From positions 461,473 to 525,472 of the forward strand of contig NZ_JAJOYX010000003.1 in the NCBI RefSeq assembly GCF_022565915.1: a DNA stretch of 64,000 nt. Reading direction: 5' to 3'. This stretch comes from Nesterenkonia sp. LB17. GTDB lineage: Bacteria; Actinomycetota; Actinomycetes; Actinomycetales; Micrococcaceae. A program made the translations under genes and the position numbers. Shown here piece by piece: positions 6,282-14,075 of this stretch (its first letter is position 1; each line of letters opens with the position of its first letter). The notes under the pieces were generated by a model. It did no database searches. It was not told the origin of the DNA and worked only from the letters and a program-made list of their open reading frames with translations.

Positions 6282-8663
6282 TCATGGGGCCGTCGATTCG
6301 ACCCGTGTACGCCCTGATTCAGCCGCCTGGGCATCGGCCTCCGGGGAGCGCGCCTCGAACCGGACCATCATCGCCTTGAAGCCGGGGGTGTTGGACTCCC
6401 GAGCGACCAGATTGCGGTGGGTCAGGGCATTCGCCTCGGGATAATAGGCCGCGACGCAGCCGCGGGCGGTGGGGTACGCCACCAGGTGGAAACGTTCGGC
6501 GCGGCGCTCCTCACCCTGGAACACCGAGACCACGTCGACCAGCTCGCGGTCCGCGAAGCCGGTCTCGGACAGGTCCTCCGGGTGGATCAGGATCACCCGC
6601 CGGCCTCCGGAGATCCCGCGGTAGCGGTCATCGAGGCCATAGAAGGTGGTGTTGTACTGATCATGGGAGCGCATCGTCTGCAGCACCAGGTGTCCCGGTG
6701 GCGGGGTCAGATACTCCAGCGCCCGGACGGTGAACCCTGCCTTGCCGTCTGCGGTGGCAAAGGAGCGGTGGTCCCGCGGCGGGTTCGGCAGCACGAATCC
6801 CATCTTGTCCCGGATCCGCCGGTTGAAGTCCTCGGTTCCCTCGACCACCCGTGAGGCGTGGTCCCGGATGACGTCGTAGTCCTCGGCCATGGCCTGCCAG
6901 TCGACCACATGGTCGGGCCCGAAGATCGCCTCGGCCATCCGCGCGATGATCACCGGTTCCGCAAGCAGGTGGTCTGAGACCGGTTCGAGACGCCCACGGG
7001 TGGAGCTGACCACCGACATGGAGTTCTCCACCGAGAGGAACTGGGCGCCGCCGGAGTGCTTGTCGTCTCGGTCGGACCGGCCAAGCGTGGGCAGGATGAT
7101 CGAGGTCTGGCCGTGGACCACGTGGGAGCGGTTGGGCTTGGTCGAGATGTGCACGGTGAGCCCGGTGCGCTTGAGCCCGGCCTCCATCACCGCGGTGTCG
7201 GAGTTCGCCGCGGCGAGGTTTCCTCCCATGGAGACGAAGACGTCGACGTCTCCGGAGTCCATGGCGGACATGCCGTTCGTGGAGTCGTAGCCGTGGGCGC
7301 GCGGGGAGCGGATGCCGAACTCGGTGTCGAGCCGGCTGAGAAACGGCTCGGTGGGCCGCTCCCAGATGCCGAAGGTCCGGTCGCCCTGGACGTTGGAGTG
7401 CCCGCGCACCGGGCAGGCCCCCGCCCCGGGCTTGCCGAAGTTGCCCTGGAGCAGCAGCAGGTTGACGATCTCCTTGATGGTGTCCACCGAATGTGGCTGC
7501 TGGGTCAGTCCCAGCGCCCAGCAGAATATGGTCGCCTTCGAGGCCGCCAGCAACTCGGCGATGTGCTCGATCTCGGCGCGCTGCAGCCCTGTGGCCTGCT
7601 CGGTCTCGGCCCAGTCCAGCGTCGCGCGGGCCCGGCTGTACTCGGCGAAGCCCTTGGTCTTGGACTCCACGAACTCGCGGTCCACCACGGATCCGGGATG
7701 CTCCTGCTCCTTGCGCAGCAGAAGATGCCCCAGCGCCTGGAACAGTGCCTGATCCCCGCCGACCTTGATCTGCAGAAACTCGTCGCTGATCCGCTCACCC
7801 TCGCCGACCAGACCCTTGGGGGTCTGCGGGTCCTTGAACCGGAGCAGTCCGGCCTCGGGCAGCGGGTTCACCGAGACCACCTTGCCGCCGTTCTTCCTTG
7901 CCTGCGCCAGGGATCCGAGCATCCGCGGATGGTTGGTGCCCGGGTTCTGCCCGACCACGAAGATCAGCTCGGATTCTTCGATGTCTTTGAGTGAGACGGT
8001 GCCCTTGCCGATGCCGATGGTCGGGTTCAGCGCCGTCCCGGAGGATTCGTGGCACATGTTCGAACAGTCCGGCAGGTTGTTGGTCCCCAGCGAGCGTGCC
8101 AGCAGCTGGTACAGGAAGGCCGTCTCGTTCGCGGTGCGACCGGAGGTGTAGAACATGCACCGCTCCGGCGTCGTCGCCCGGACGTTGGCGCCGATGGTCT
8201 CAAAGGCCTCCGCCCAGCTGATCGGCCGGTAGTGGGTCTCCCCGGCGTGGATCACCATCGGGTGGGTGATCCTCCCGGACTGGCCCAGCCAGTATTCGGT
8301 CTTGGTCTCCAGCTCGGCGATGGAGTGCTCCGCCCACCACTGCGGGGTGACCACCCGGGTGGTGGATTCCTCGGCGAGCGCCTTGGCGCCGTTCTCGCAG
8401 AACTCCACCGGCTTGCGCTTCGTCTCGGTGGGCTCGGGCCAGGCGCACCCCGGGCAGTCCACCCCCTGGGGCTGGTTGACCCGGTACATGGACCGCACGG
8501 TGCGGGAGAGTCCGCCCTGGGCCATGCCGCGGGAGAAGGAGACCTCCACCGCCTTGAGCCCGGCCGCGTAGGCCTTAGGCTCGGTCACCTGCAGGGAGTC
8601 TTCGTCGATGTCCTCGAACTGCGCGGCGTGACCGCGGACTGATTCATCGCGCACCTTGGTCAT
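6282..8663 (-). CDS. FdhF/YdeP-family molybdopterin oxidoreductase (formate dehydrogenase-like)
   Basis: A 793-residue molybdopterin-bis-guanine-dinucleotide enzyme of the YdeP branch of the formate dehydrogenase family. The N-terminus carries VDCPGCAWPEP and RKPVEFCENGAKA, diagnostic of this branch. Central MGD-binding segments include GRTANE, FVVGQNPGTNHPRM, GACPVRGHSNVQGDRT and a C-terminal molydopterin-dinucleotide domain (HDQYNTTFYGLDDRYRG). The chosen ATG overlaps the fdhD stop as ATGA, implying coupled translation, so an upstream in-frame extension is unlikely. No in-frame TGA is present, so no selenocysteine is indicated. No NADH-binding or membrane partner subunit is adjacent. The real electron donor and acceptor are unknown. 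Confidence 0.88.
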   Translation of the reverse strand: MTKVRDESVRGHAAQFEDIDEDSLQVTEPKAYAAGLKAVEVSFSRGMAQGGLSRTVRSMYRVNQPQGVDCPGCAWPEPTETKRKPVEFCENGAKALAEESTTRVVTPQWWAEHSIAELETKTEYWLGQSGRITHPMVIHAGETHYRPISWAEAFETIGANVRATTPERCMFYTSGRTANETAFLYQLLARSLGTNNLPDCSNMCHESSGTALNPTIGIGKGTVSLKDIEESELIFVVGQNPGTNHPRMLGSLAQARKNGGKVVSVNPLPEAGLLRFKDPQTPKGLVGEGERISDEFLQIKVGGDQALFQALGHLLLRKEQEHPGSVVDREFVESKTKGFAEYSRARATLDWAETEQATGLQRAEIEHIAELLAASKATIFCWALGLTQQPHSVDTIKEIVNLLLLQGNFGKPGAGACPVRGHSNVQGDRTFGIWERPTEPFLSRLDTEFGIRSPRAHGYDSTNGMSAMDSGDVDVFVSMGGNLAAANSDTAVMEAGLKRTGLTVHISTKPNRSHVVHGQTSIILPTLGRSDRDDKHSGGAQFLSVENSMSVVSSTRGRLEPVSDHLLAEPVIIARMAEAIFGPDHVVDWQAMAEDYDVIRDHASRVVEGTEDFNRRIRDKMGFVLPNPPRDHRSFATADGKAGFTVRALEYLTPPPGHLVLQTMRSHDQYNTTFYGLDDRYRGISGGRRVILIHPEDLSETGFADRELVDVVSVFQGEERRAERFHLVAYPTARGCVAAYYPEANALTHRNLVARESNTPGFKAMMVRFEARSPEADAQAAESGRTRVESTAP

Positions 8664-9496
8664 GGCTTCTCGTCCTTCATCTCGACTCGTTGTGAGTGGG
8701 TGTAGAGGTTGATGGACCCGCCGCGGGAGAATCCGGCGAGGGTCACCCCGGAGCGTTCGGCGAGGTCCACCGCCAACGACGACGGCGCCCCCACGGCGCT
8801 GAGCATTTCGATCCCCGCCAGTGCGGCTTTCTGCACCAGTTCGAATGAGGCCCGGCCGGAGACCTGCAGCGCGGTGCCGCTCAGCGGGAGCCGGCCCTGG
8901 GTCAGGGCCCATCCGACCACCTTGTCCACGGCGTTGTGCCGCCCGACATCTTCACGCAGGCACAGCAGCGCGCCGTCGGCGTCGAACAGCCCGGCGGCGT
9001 GGACGCCCCCGGTCTTGCCGAAGAGGGTCTGTCTCTCGCGCATCAGCTCAGGAAGCTCCAGCAGCACACTGGGGCTCAGCCGCAGCATGTCGGTCCTGCA
9101 CGGCGGCAGGGTCTTCTCCACCGCGTCGATGGAGGTGGTTCCGCAGATCCCGCAGGCCGAGGTGGTCAGCACATTGCGGGTGCGCAGCAGCGAGGTCGGC
9201 GCCAGCGCGGGGTCCAGTTCGGCGTCGATGACGTTATAGGTCTGATTGCCCTGCTCGTCGGTGCCGGCGCAGTAGCGCAGGCTGCGCAGGTGGTCCTGGG
9301 AGCTGATGATGCCCTCGGCGACCAGGAACCCGGCGACGAGTTCGAAGTCATGCCCCGGGGTGCGCATGGTCACGGTGAAGGACTCCCCCGCCAGGCGCAG
9401 CTCCAGGGGCTCTTCGACGGCGAGCAGATCGATCTTGCTGCGGGTGCCGTCGGCGCGCAGGGTGATCACGCGACGACGTTCGATCAGCCGTCCCAT
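8660..9496 (-). CDS. fdhD: Formate dehydrogenase accessory sulfurtransferase FdhD
   Basis: Transfers sulfur from a cysteine desulfurase to the Mo cofactor of formate dehydrogenases. The SACGICG motif near residue 115 contains the two essential cysteines. GRHNAVDKVVG and SGRASFELVQKA are typical of FdhD. Start MGRLIERR is preferred over a longer frame beginning at 9535, because family members begin here. It overlaps the end of moeA by 13 nt and its TGA overlaps the fdhF ATG by 4 nt. Its neighbour fdhF is the likely client. Confidence 0.93.
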   Translation of the reverse strand: MGRLIERRRVITLRADGTRSKIDLLAVEEPLELRLAGESFTVTMRTPGHDFELVAGFLVAEGIISSQDHLRSLRYCAGTDEQGNQTYNVIDAELDPALAPTSLLRTRNVLTTSACGICGTTSIDAVEKTLPPCRTDMLRLSPSVLLELPELMRERQTLFGKTGGVHAAGLFDADGALLCLREDVGRHNAVDKVVGWALTQGRLPLSGTALQVSGRASFELVQKAALAGIEMLSAVGAPSSLAVDLAERSGVTLAGFSRGGSINLYTHSQRVEMKDEKP

Positions 9497-10728
9497 TCCA
9501 GGCCTTCTTCCCGCTGTCCGGGCACCGGGAGGCACACCACCGGGTCACCCTGCGCCAGTCCGCCTTCTGGCACGATTGCCAGCGCATCTGAGTCGGCCAG
9601 GCCGCGCATCATGTGCGCCCGGCTGTGACCGGCGGGCAGGACGCCCTGCGGGCCCCGTCGCACGGGCAGCAGTCGGACGCCGCGGCGCGCACCCGGCAGC
9701 TGCGCTCCGGCGGTGCGGCGCAGCGTAGGCGTGCGAGCCTCGGCGGGGATTCCGCGCAGTGCGCGCAGCAGCGGCACTCCCAGCGCGGTCAGCGCGGAGA
9801 ACCCTGCCAGGGGATTCCCGGGGAGTCCGAGCAGATACAGGGGGCCCTCCTCGCGGGGAAGCTGGGCGAGCAGCACCGGGTGGCCTGGGCGCATGTCCAC
9901 CGAATCCACTTCCAGCTGGGCTCCGAGCATGTCCAGGGCGGGTCGCAGCGCGTCGGCCCGGGAGTGGGCGGTGCCGCCGCTGCTGATGATCAGGTCGGTG
10001 GTGCCGGCGGCGGAGATCTGCCGGAGGGTGCGGGCCAGCGTCTCGGGGTCGTCGCCGAGCCGCTGGGATGCCACCGACGCGGCTCCCAGCTCCTTCAGCA
10101 TCTGCGGCAGCGCCAGGCCGAAGACGTCGCGCACCTGTCCGGGAGCCGGTGTCCCGCTGGTGGTGACCTCCGCGCCGGTGAGCACCAGCTGCACCCGTGG
10201 TCTGCGGATCACCGTGAGGTAGTCGTGTCCGGCGACGGCGGCGACGGCGGCGCGCGCCGGGGTGAGCACGACGCCGGCCGGCACCAGCTCATCCTCGGCC
10301 CGACACTCCGCGCCGGCTTGGCGGATGTTGCGCTGAGCAGCGGTGTCCGGGCTGGTGCGCAGCGCCCGCAGCCGGTCCCCGTCGATGACACCGTGCTCGG
10401 AGCGCAGCACCGCATGTGTTCCCGCCGGCACGGGAGAGCCGGTGAGCACCTCGGTGGCTTCTCCCGGCCGCAGCGGGGTCGGGCGGGTCGCGGGGCTGTG
10501 CGCGCTCTCGGGTCGCAGCGCCCAGCCTGAATCTCCGTCGGGGAATGGCAGCGACTCCGCGGCCAGGGCCCATCCGTCCATCGCGGAGGTCGAGACATGC
10601 GGGATGTCCTGCAGGGCCAGCACCGGGTCCAGGAGCACGCTGCCGATGGCCTCCTCGAGGCTCATCCGGGCAGGGGCCAGCGCATCGAGGGCAGCGGCCC
10701 GTTCGCGGGCCTGCATCAGGGTCATCAT
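9484..10728 (-). CDS. moeA: Molybdopterin molybdotransferase MoeA
   Basis: Inserts molybdate into adenylylated molybdopterin. The 414 residues show SAMDGWAL, the VLTGAEVTTSG region, ISSGGTAHSRADAL (MogA/MoeA fold), DMRPGHPVLLAQL and LPGNPLAGFSAL. The product is about the usual MoeA length. It is 16 bp downstream of the DUF6457 gene and overlaps fdhD, so it is part of a Mo-cofactor/FDH operon. Confidence 0.93.
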   Translation of the reverse strand: MMTLMQARERAAALDALAPARMSLEEAIGSVLLDPVLALQDIPHVSTSAMDGWALAAESLPFPDGDSGWALRPESAHSPATRPTPLRPGEATEVLTGSPVPAGTHAVLRSEHGVIDGDRLRALRTSPDTAAQRNIRQAGAECRAEDELVPAGVVLTPARAAVAAVAGHDYLTVIRRPRVQLVLTGAEVTTSGTPAPGQVRDVFGLALPQMLKELGAASVASQRLGDDPETLARTLRQISAAGTTDLIISSGGTAHSRADALRPALDMLGAQLEVDSVDMRPGHPVLLAQLPREEGPLYLLGLPGNPLAGFSALTALGVPLLRALRGIPAEARTPTLRRTAGAQLPGARRGVRLLPVRRGPQGVLPAGHSRAHMMRGLADSDALAIVPEGGLAQGDPVVCLPVPGQREEGLEWDG

Positions 10729-10744
10729 CTCTGCTCGGTGCCGG

Positions 10745-11035
10745 TCAGCCCACGGCGCCGGAACGGCGCTCGAGCAGCTGTGAGGCCACCCGGGAGGCGG
10801 CGCGGGAGGCGGTCTGGAAGTCAGCCTGCCCGGTGGCCTCGGCCAGGCCGGCGACGTAGCCGATGAGATAGGTGGTCACCGGCGCCGCGGGGCGGACTAC
10901 GGTGTGCGCCGCCTGGCCGGCGAGGGCGAGGACGGCGTCGATATCGATCTCGATGCCGTCTACCTCGAGGTGGTGGGCGAGCTCCTTGACCCAGAGCTCG
11001 ATGGACTCATGCGGTTCAGTGGATTCTGCGGTCAT
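10745..11035 (-). CDS. DUF6457 small protein
   Basis: A 96-residue helical protein with a conserved segment (LALAGQAAHTVVRPAAPVTT) followed by YLIGYVAG, characteristic of DUF6457. In actinobacteria this family occurs beside or fused to MobA-like nucleotidyltransferases, and here too it lies between mobA and moeA. The conserved context implies a role in guanylylation or delivery of the Mo cofactor, but no activity is known to me. AAGGAG precedes the ATG. Confidence 0.82.
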   Translation of the reverse strand: MTAESTEPHESIELWVKELAHHLEVDGIEIDIDAVLALAGQAAHTVVRPAAPVTTYLIGYVAGLAEATGQADFQTASRAASRVASQLLERRSGAVG

Positions 11036-11083
11036 TCCGACTCCTTCATTGACGCTGCCTCCAGAATCTCACAGCCGGGCAGG

Positions 11084-11803
11084 TCAGGGCAGATGGACGC
11101 CGAGCCGGTGGGCGTCGTGCAGGGTGTCCACGTCCTCGCTGAGTCCGCGGGGAACGACGGGGTGGCGCAGCCGGGCGGCGTCTTCCAGTCCGCTCAGCAG
11201 CCATCGGAGCGGGCGGTGCTCGACCTCCTCGGGGGTCAGCGCTCCGGCGCGGCGCAGGAGCCAGCCGGTGGGCACCGCGGCGCTCAGATACTGATGCCGC
11301 CCGCTGTGATCGCAGGGCAGCAGCGCGGCTGGTGCACCCTCTGGATCGTCGGTGCCGGTGGCCGCTTCTGACTGTGCGGAGTCCTCCAGCTGGCCGAGGA
11401 GCCAGTCCAGCAGCGGTGCAGGTTCGGTCAGGTCCACCGCGAGCAGCAGGGTCCACCCGGCGGGAGCTGCGCCAGCGCTGGTGTCGCGCTCGTGGCGCTG
11501 CAGCTCGACGGCGCCGGCGAGGACCCCCGCGGCGGGTCCCGCGAAGGCAGGGGTCTCACGCACCAGCGGGACCGGGGTCGGGATCTGGGGCTTGAGCGAG
11601 GGGGGCCCCACCACCACGGTGCGGATGTCTAGACGCTGAAGCTCCTGGAGCCAGCGCTGGATCTGAGTCTGTTGCCCGCGTCGGAGCAGAGCCTTCTCGA
11701 CCCCGCCCATCCTGCTTCCCCGTCCCCCGGCGAGCAGGATCGCGGACAGCTTGACCGCGGAAGGCTGCAGTTCTGGGGGGTGCGTGTCAGCGGAAGGAGG
11801 CAT
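11084..11803 (-). CDS. mobA: Molybdenum cofactor guanylyltransferase, MobA-like
   Basis: Nucleotidyltransferase that would attach GMP to Mo-molybdopterin. The N-terminal LAGGRGSRMGGVEKALL is the GTP-binding loop plus catalytic Lys; LLLAVDLTEPAPLLDWLL is the metal-binding strand, with the Asp of the usual VAxDxP seen as AVDLTEP. The 239 residues exceed E. coli MobA, because of an inserted acidic stretch around residue 145. It overlaps the upstream HNH gene by 17 nt, so the two are probably co-transcribed. Confidence 0.85.
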   Translation of the reverse strand: MPPSADTHPPELQPSAVKLSAILLAGGRGSRMGGVEKALLRRGQQTQIQRWLQELQRLDIRTVVVGPPSLKPQIPTPVPLVRETPAFAGPAAGVLAGAVELQRHERDTSAGAAPAGWTLLLAVDLTEPAPLLDWLLGQLEDSAQSEAATGTDDPEGAPAALLPCDHSGRHQYLSAAVPTGWLLRRAGALTPEEVEHRPLRWLLSGLEDAARLRHPVVPRGLSEDVDTLHDAHRLGVHLP

Positions 11804-12287
11804 GGGTCAAGAATGGCATCCAGGCGTCGCGGGGGGCGTCGAGCTCCACCGGCATCCAGACGTGATGAGGGGGCGCCTGGGGGGTGAAGCTCAGCGTCCA
11901 GCCGAGCTCGTCGAGGGTCTTGCTGCCCTTGCGCGCATTGCAGGTCCCGCAGCAGGCGACCAGGTTCTCCCAGCTGGAGTCTCCCCCGCGAGCCCGTGCG
12001 ATGACGTGATCGACGGTGGCCGCGGGCCGGGCGCAATAGGTGCACAGGCGCCCGTCCCGGCGCAGGATGCTTCGTCGCGAGGGCGCCGCCGGACGTCGCC
12101 GGGACACCCGGACGTAGTGGTGGAGCAGGATCACGGCCGGACGCGGAACCAGTGACGAGGGCGTGGCGATCGGGGTGTGATCCTCGGCGAGCACGCTGGC
12201 CTTGCCGTGCATGACCAGCACGGCGGCGCGGCGCGAGGTGACCACGCTCAGCGGCTCATAGCCTGCGTTGAGCACCAGTGTGCGCAT
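11787..12287 (-). CDS. HNH endonuclease family protein
   Basis: A 166-residue HNH nuclease of the standalone actinobacterial type. It starts MRTLVLNAGYEPLSVV, then has CTYCARPA (first zinc Cys pair), VDHVIARARGGDSSWENLVA (catalytic DH and Asn), and CGTCNARKGSK (second Cys pair). The family is near-universal in this phylum and its role is unresolved; it is not clearly a mobile-element enzyme. It is the first gene of the apparent Mo-cofactor operon and overlaps mobA by 17 nt. Confidence 0.9.
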   Translation of the reverse strand: MRTLVLNAGYEPLSVVTSRRAAVLVMHGKASVLAEDHTPIATPSSLVPRPAVILLHHYVRVSRRRPAAPSRRSILRRDGRLCTYCARPAATVDHVIARARGGDSSWENLVACCGTCNARKGSKTLDELGWTLSFTPQAPPHHVWMPVELDAPRDAWMPFLTHASFR

Positions 12288-12466
12288 GTCGGGGCTCCCG
12301 TGCGTTCACCCCTGCTCGTCGTGCTGCCGGTGTGTGCGCCTCCAGGGCGCTTCTCGGCGCGGTCCTCACAGGGTTCAACAGCATTCTGCTCTGCCTGTAC
12401 AGGCTCAATATAGACCGTGCTGACCATGATGCCCACTTGATGACGTGGCAGGCGCCGACACAGAAG
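12288..12466 (-). other. Upstream region of the HNH-mobA-fdh operon
   Basis: No reading frame is supported. It must contain the operon promoter. The sequence AATATAGACC (12408-12417, plus strand) is an AT-rich spot, but no clear -35/-10 pair is visible. Confidence 0.35.
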
Positions 12467-12504
12467 CCGCAGGGCGCGATCCCTGTGAGGATCGCGCCCT
12501 GCGG
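12467..12504 (-). terminator. Terminator of the NlpC/P60 gene
   Basis: CCGCAGGGCGCGATCC pairs perfectly (16 bp) with GGATCGCGCCCTGCGG around a 6-nt loop, 35 bp beyond the stop of the minus-strand gene. Confidence 0.8.
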
Positions 12505-12538
12505 CCGAGGTCTGTTCACCGCCGTGGCGGCAGAAGCA

Positions 12539-13624
12539 TCAGTTGACGCTGAGGTACATCGTGTTGGACCAGTACGGGGAGTTCAGCGGGTACTGAACGG
12601 TGCCCACGCGAGGGTTGTTCGCACCGATGAGCTGACCGTTGCCGACGTAGATGGCGGCGTGGCTGCCACCGTTCTGGATGACGATGTCGCCCGGGGATGG
12701 CGAGGAGACCTGGCGCATCGACGCCATCATCCCGTAGGTCGTGCGGGGCAGCGAGACGCCAGCCTGGTTGTAGGCCCAGTTGATGAAGCCGGAGCAGTCC
12801 CAGCCTGAGGTCGTGGTGCCGCCCAAGGAGTAGGGGTTGCCGACTCCGGCGTAGGCTGCGCCCACGATCGAGCCGTTGCCACCGCTGGAAGAGGCAGGGG
12901 CCTCGTCCTGTGCGGAAGAAGTGGAGGCGACCTGGGTGTTGCCCTGTGACTGCTGGCCGGTGCTGGCCTGCGAGTTGGAGCTCGACTGTGAGTTGGAGCT
13001 CGACTGCGAGTTGGAGCTCGACTGCTGGCTCTGCTGACCGGTGTCGGTCTGCTGAGTCGGCTGCGGGGCACTGGCCTGCTGGGCCTCCTGCACAGGGGCC
13101 TCTTGGGCCTCCTGCACAGGGGCCTCTTGGGCCTCCTGCACAGGGGCTTCTGGCTCGGCCTGCGGGGCGGCGGGAGCAGCCTCCTGGACCTCTTCGACGA
13201 CCGGAGCGGGCTCCGGTGCAGGAGCGGGCTCCGGTGCAGGAGCGGGCTCCGGTGCAGGAGCGGGCTCCGGTGCAGGAGCGGGCTCCGGTGCAGGAGCGGG
13301 CTCCGGTGCGGGGGTGGAGGTCACCACGGGACGGTCGAAGGAAAGCTCGACGTCCTGGGAGGCGCTCACTGCCACAGCGGAGGTGGCGCTGGCGCGCTCC
13401 ACGCTGAGACCGGATGCGGTCACGTCCAAGGTGGTGACCTCGGGGACCTGGATGTCGGTGCCGGCGTTCGCGGCGACTCCTGAGGAGATCACGAGGCCGG
13501 ATGCGGCGACGGCAGCTGCCGCGCCCCGTCCGACGGTGCCGGCGTTGGATGCCACGGCCTTTGCCAATGATGGCTTGGCCTGGCGGCGCCGGTCACGGCG
13601 TGAGACGAAAGTCATGTCTGTCAC
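12539..13624 (-). CDS. Secreted NlpC/P60 peptidoglycan hydrolase with repeat-rich linker
   Basis: Predicted D,L-endopeptidase that cuts peptide stems in peptidoglycan. An N-terminal basic region (RRDRRRQAK) and hydrophobic stretch (residues about 30-52, ending ANA) form a signal peptide. The linker holds three DNA-level repeat tracts giving Pro-Ala-Glu (APAPEP), VQEAQEAP and SSSNSQ repeats. The C-terminal domain (about 255-361) has the catalytic Cys in GWDCSGFINWAY, a His in GGSHAAIYVG and a third polar residue near GANNP. The linker probably spans the wall. It lies alone with its own terminator and a roughly 200-nt leader. Confidence 0.92.
   Translation of the reverse strand: MTDMTFVSRRDRRRQAKPSLAKAVASNAGTVGRGAAAAVAASGLVISSGVAANAGTDIQVPEVTTLDVTASGLSVERASATSAVAVSASQDVELSFDRPVVTSTPAPEPAPAPEPAPAPEPAPAPEPAPAPEPAPAPEPAPVVEEVQEAAPAAPQAEPEAPVQEAQEAPVQEAQEAPVQEAQQASAPQPTQQTDTGQQSQQSSSNSQSSSNSQSSSNSQASTGQQSQGNTQVASTSSAQDEAPASSSGGNGSIVGAAYAGVGNPYSLGGTTTSGWDCSGFINWAYNQAGVSLPRTTYGMMASMRQVSSPSPGDIVIQNGGSHAAIYVGNGQLIGANNPRVGTVQYPLNSPYWSNTMYLSVN
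12972..13025 (-). repeat. Three 18-bp in-gene tandem repeats (SSSNSQ)
   Basis: Three copies of GAGTTGGAGCTCGACTGY (plus strand) with one variable last base, encoding Ser/Asn/Gln-rich linker. Confidence 0.9.
13081..13152 (-). repeat. 24-bp in-gene tandem repeats (VQEAQEAP)
   Basis: Three units of 24 bp, the last one diverged, encoding APVQEAQE repeats in the wall-spanning linker. Confidence 0.9.
13203..13310 (-). repeat. Six 18-bp in-gene tandem repeats (APAPEP)
   Basis: Six almost identical units (GGAGCGGGCTCCGGTGCA on the plus strand), encoding a Pro-Ala-Pro-Glu rod. Near-identity suggests recent slippage and likely length variation between strains. Confidence 0.92.
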
Positions 13625-13639
13625 TTCTCTGGAAACCTC

Positions 13640-13829
13640 TCCCTGTAGTTGCGGGGCCGCCTAAGTGAAGTGCGAGCCGGGAAGCTCACTGTCTTCAGGT
13701 CCTGATCGACCGCGATGCCCTGCACCCTGCCTTGCGGTAGTTTTCGTGGAACAGCTCCGGTCAGCGGCAGGAGAAGATCTGACTGGAGGCGCTGCGACTT
13801 CGGACATCGGCCGCGAGCACGACTACGAC
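13640..13829 (-). other. Long 5' leader of the NlpC/P60 gene, possible riboswitch
   Basis: If transcription starts just after the -10 at 13830, the leader is about 200 nt. Some segments recall the c-di-AMP (ydaO) riboswitch that often precedes actinobacterial wall hydrolases: CCTGAAGACAGTGAGCTTCC (minus strand) against the CCCGAA...GUCAGCUAACCUCG end of that class. The diagnostic GGGGUGAA element is not present, so the match is weak. It could be another structured leader or chance. Confidence 0.25.
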
Positions 13830-13867
13830 GTTATAACAGATCGATAAAATTGTCACGCTCAGGTCAC
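13830..13867 (-). promoter_or_regulatory. NlpC/P60 promoter with MtrA-like direct repeats
   Basis: On the minus strand two GTGAC words occur 11 bp apart (13867-13863 and 13856-13852), overlapping a GTGACA -35-like hexamer, with TATAAC 15 nt further (13835-13830). Tandem GTNAC words one helical turn apart resemble MtrA sites, and MtrA controls wall-hydrolase genes in actinobacteria. Inferred, not proven. Confidence 0.35.
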
Positions 13868-14075
13868 GGTCGGTGCACAAGTCCCAGGAAGTGCCACGAT
13901 CAGACACGGGTCATTGCGCTCTTCCAGCACGGGGAATCCTCACATAATTACTAGTCAGCGCGATTTATGCGAGTTTCATTGAGGAAACGAATCGATCACG
14001 AGGGCTTTGTCATACCGTGACCTTGTGCTTCATCTCACCGTGACATTGCCGTGTTCGGGTGCCTCGGGAGGGCGT
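13868..14075. other. Spacer between dtxR and NlpC genes, relatively AT-rich
   Basis: No reading frame supported. It contains further GTGAC words at 14017 and 14040 on the plus strand, 23 bp apart. The dtxR stop is at 14076. Confidence 0.35.

Noticed and set aside
6282..8912. Longer start for fdhF at 8912
   Set aside because: The extra 83 codons overlap fdhD antisense-like in another frame; the ATGA junction at 8663 is the better start.
11787..12287. HNH protein as homing endonuclease or restriction enzyme
   Set aside because: It belongs to a widely conserved single-copy actinobacterial family with no methylase or intron nearby.
13203..13310. CRISPR-like regular repeats
   Set aside because: Units are contiguous 18-bp coding repeats without spacers, in frame within the NlpC/P60 gene.
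13640..13829. Confident c-di-AMP riboswitch call
   Set aside because: The GGGGUGAA core and clear P1 pairing could not be found; kept only as a weak possibility.
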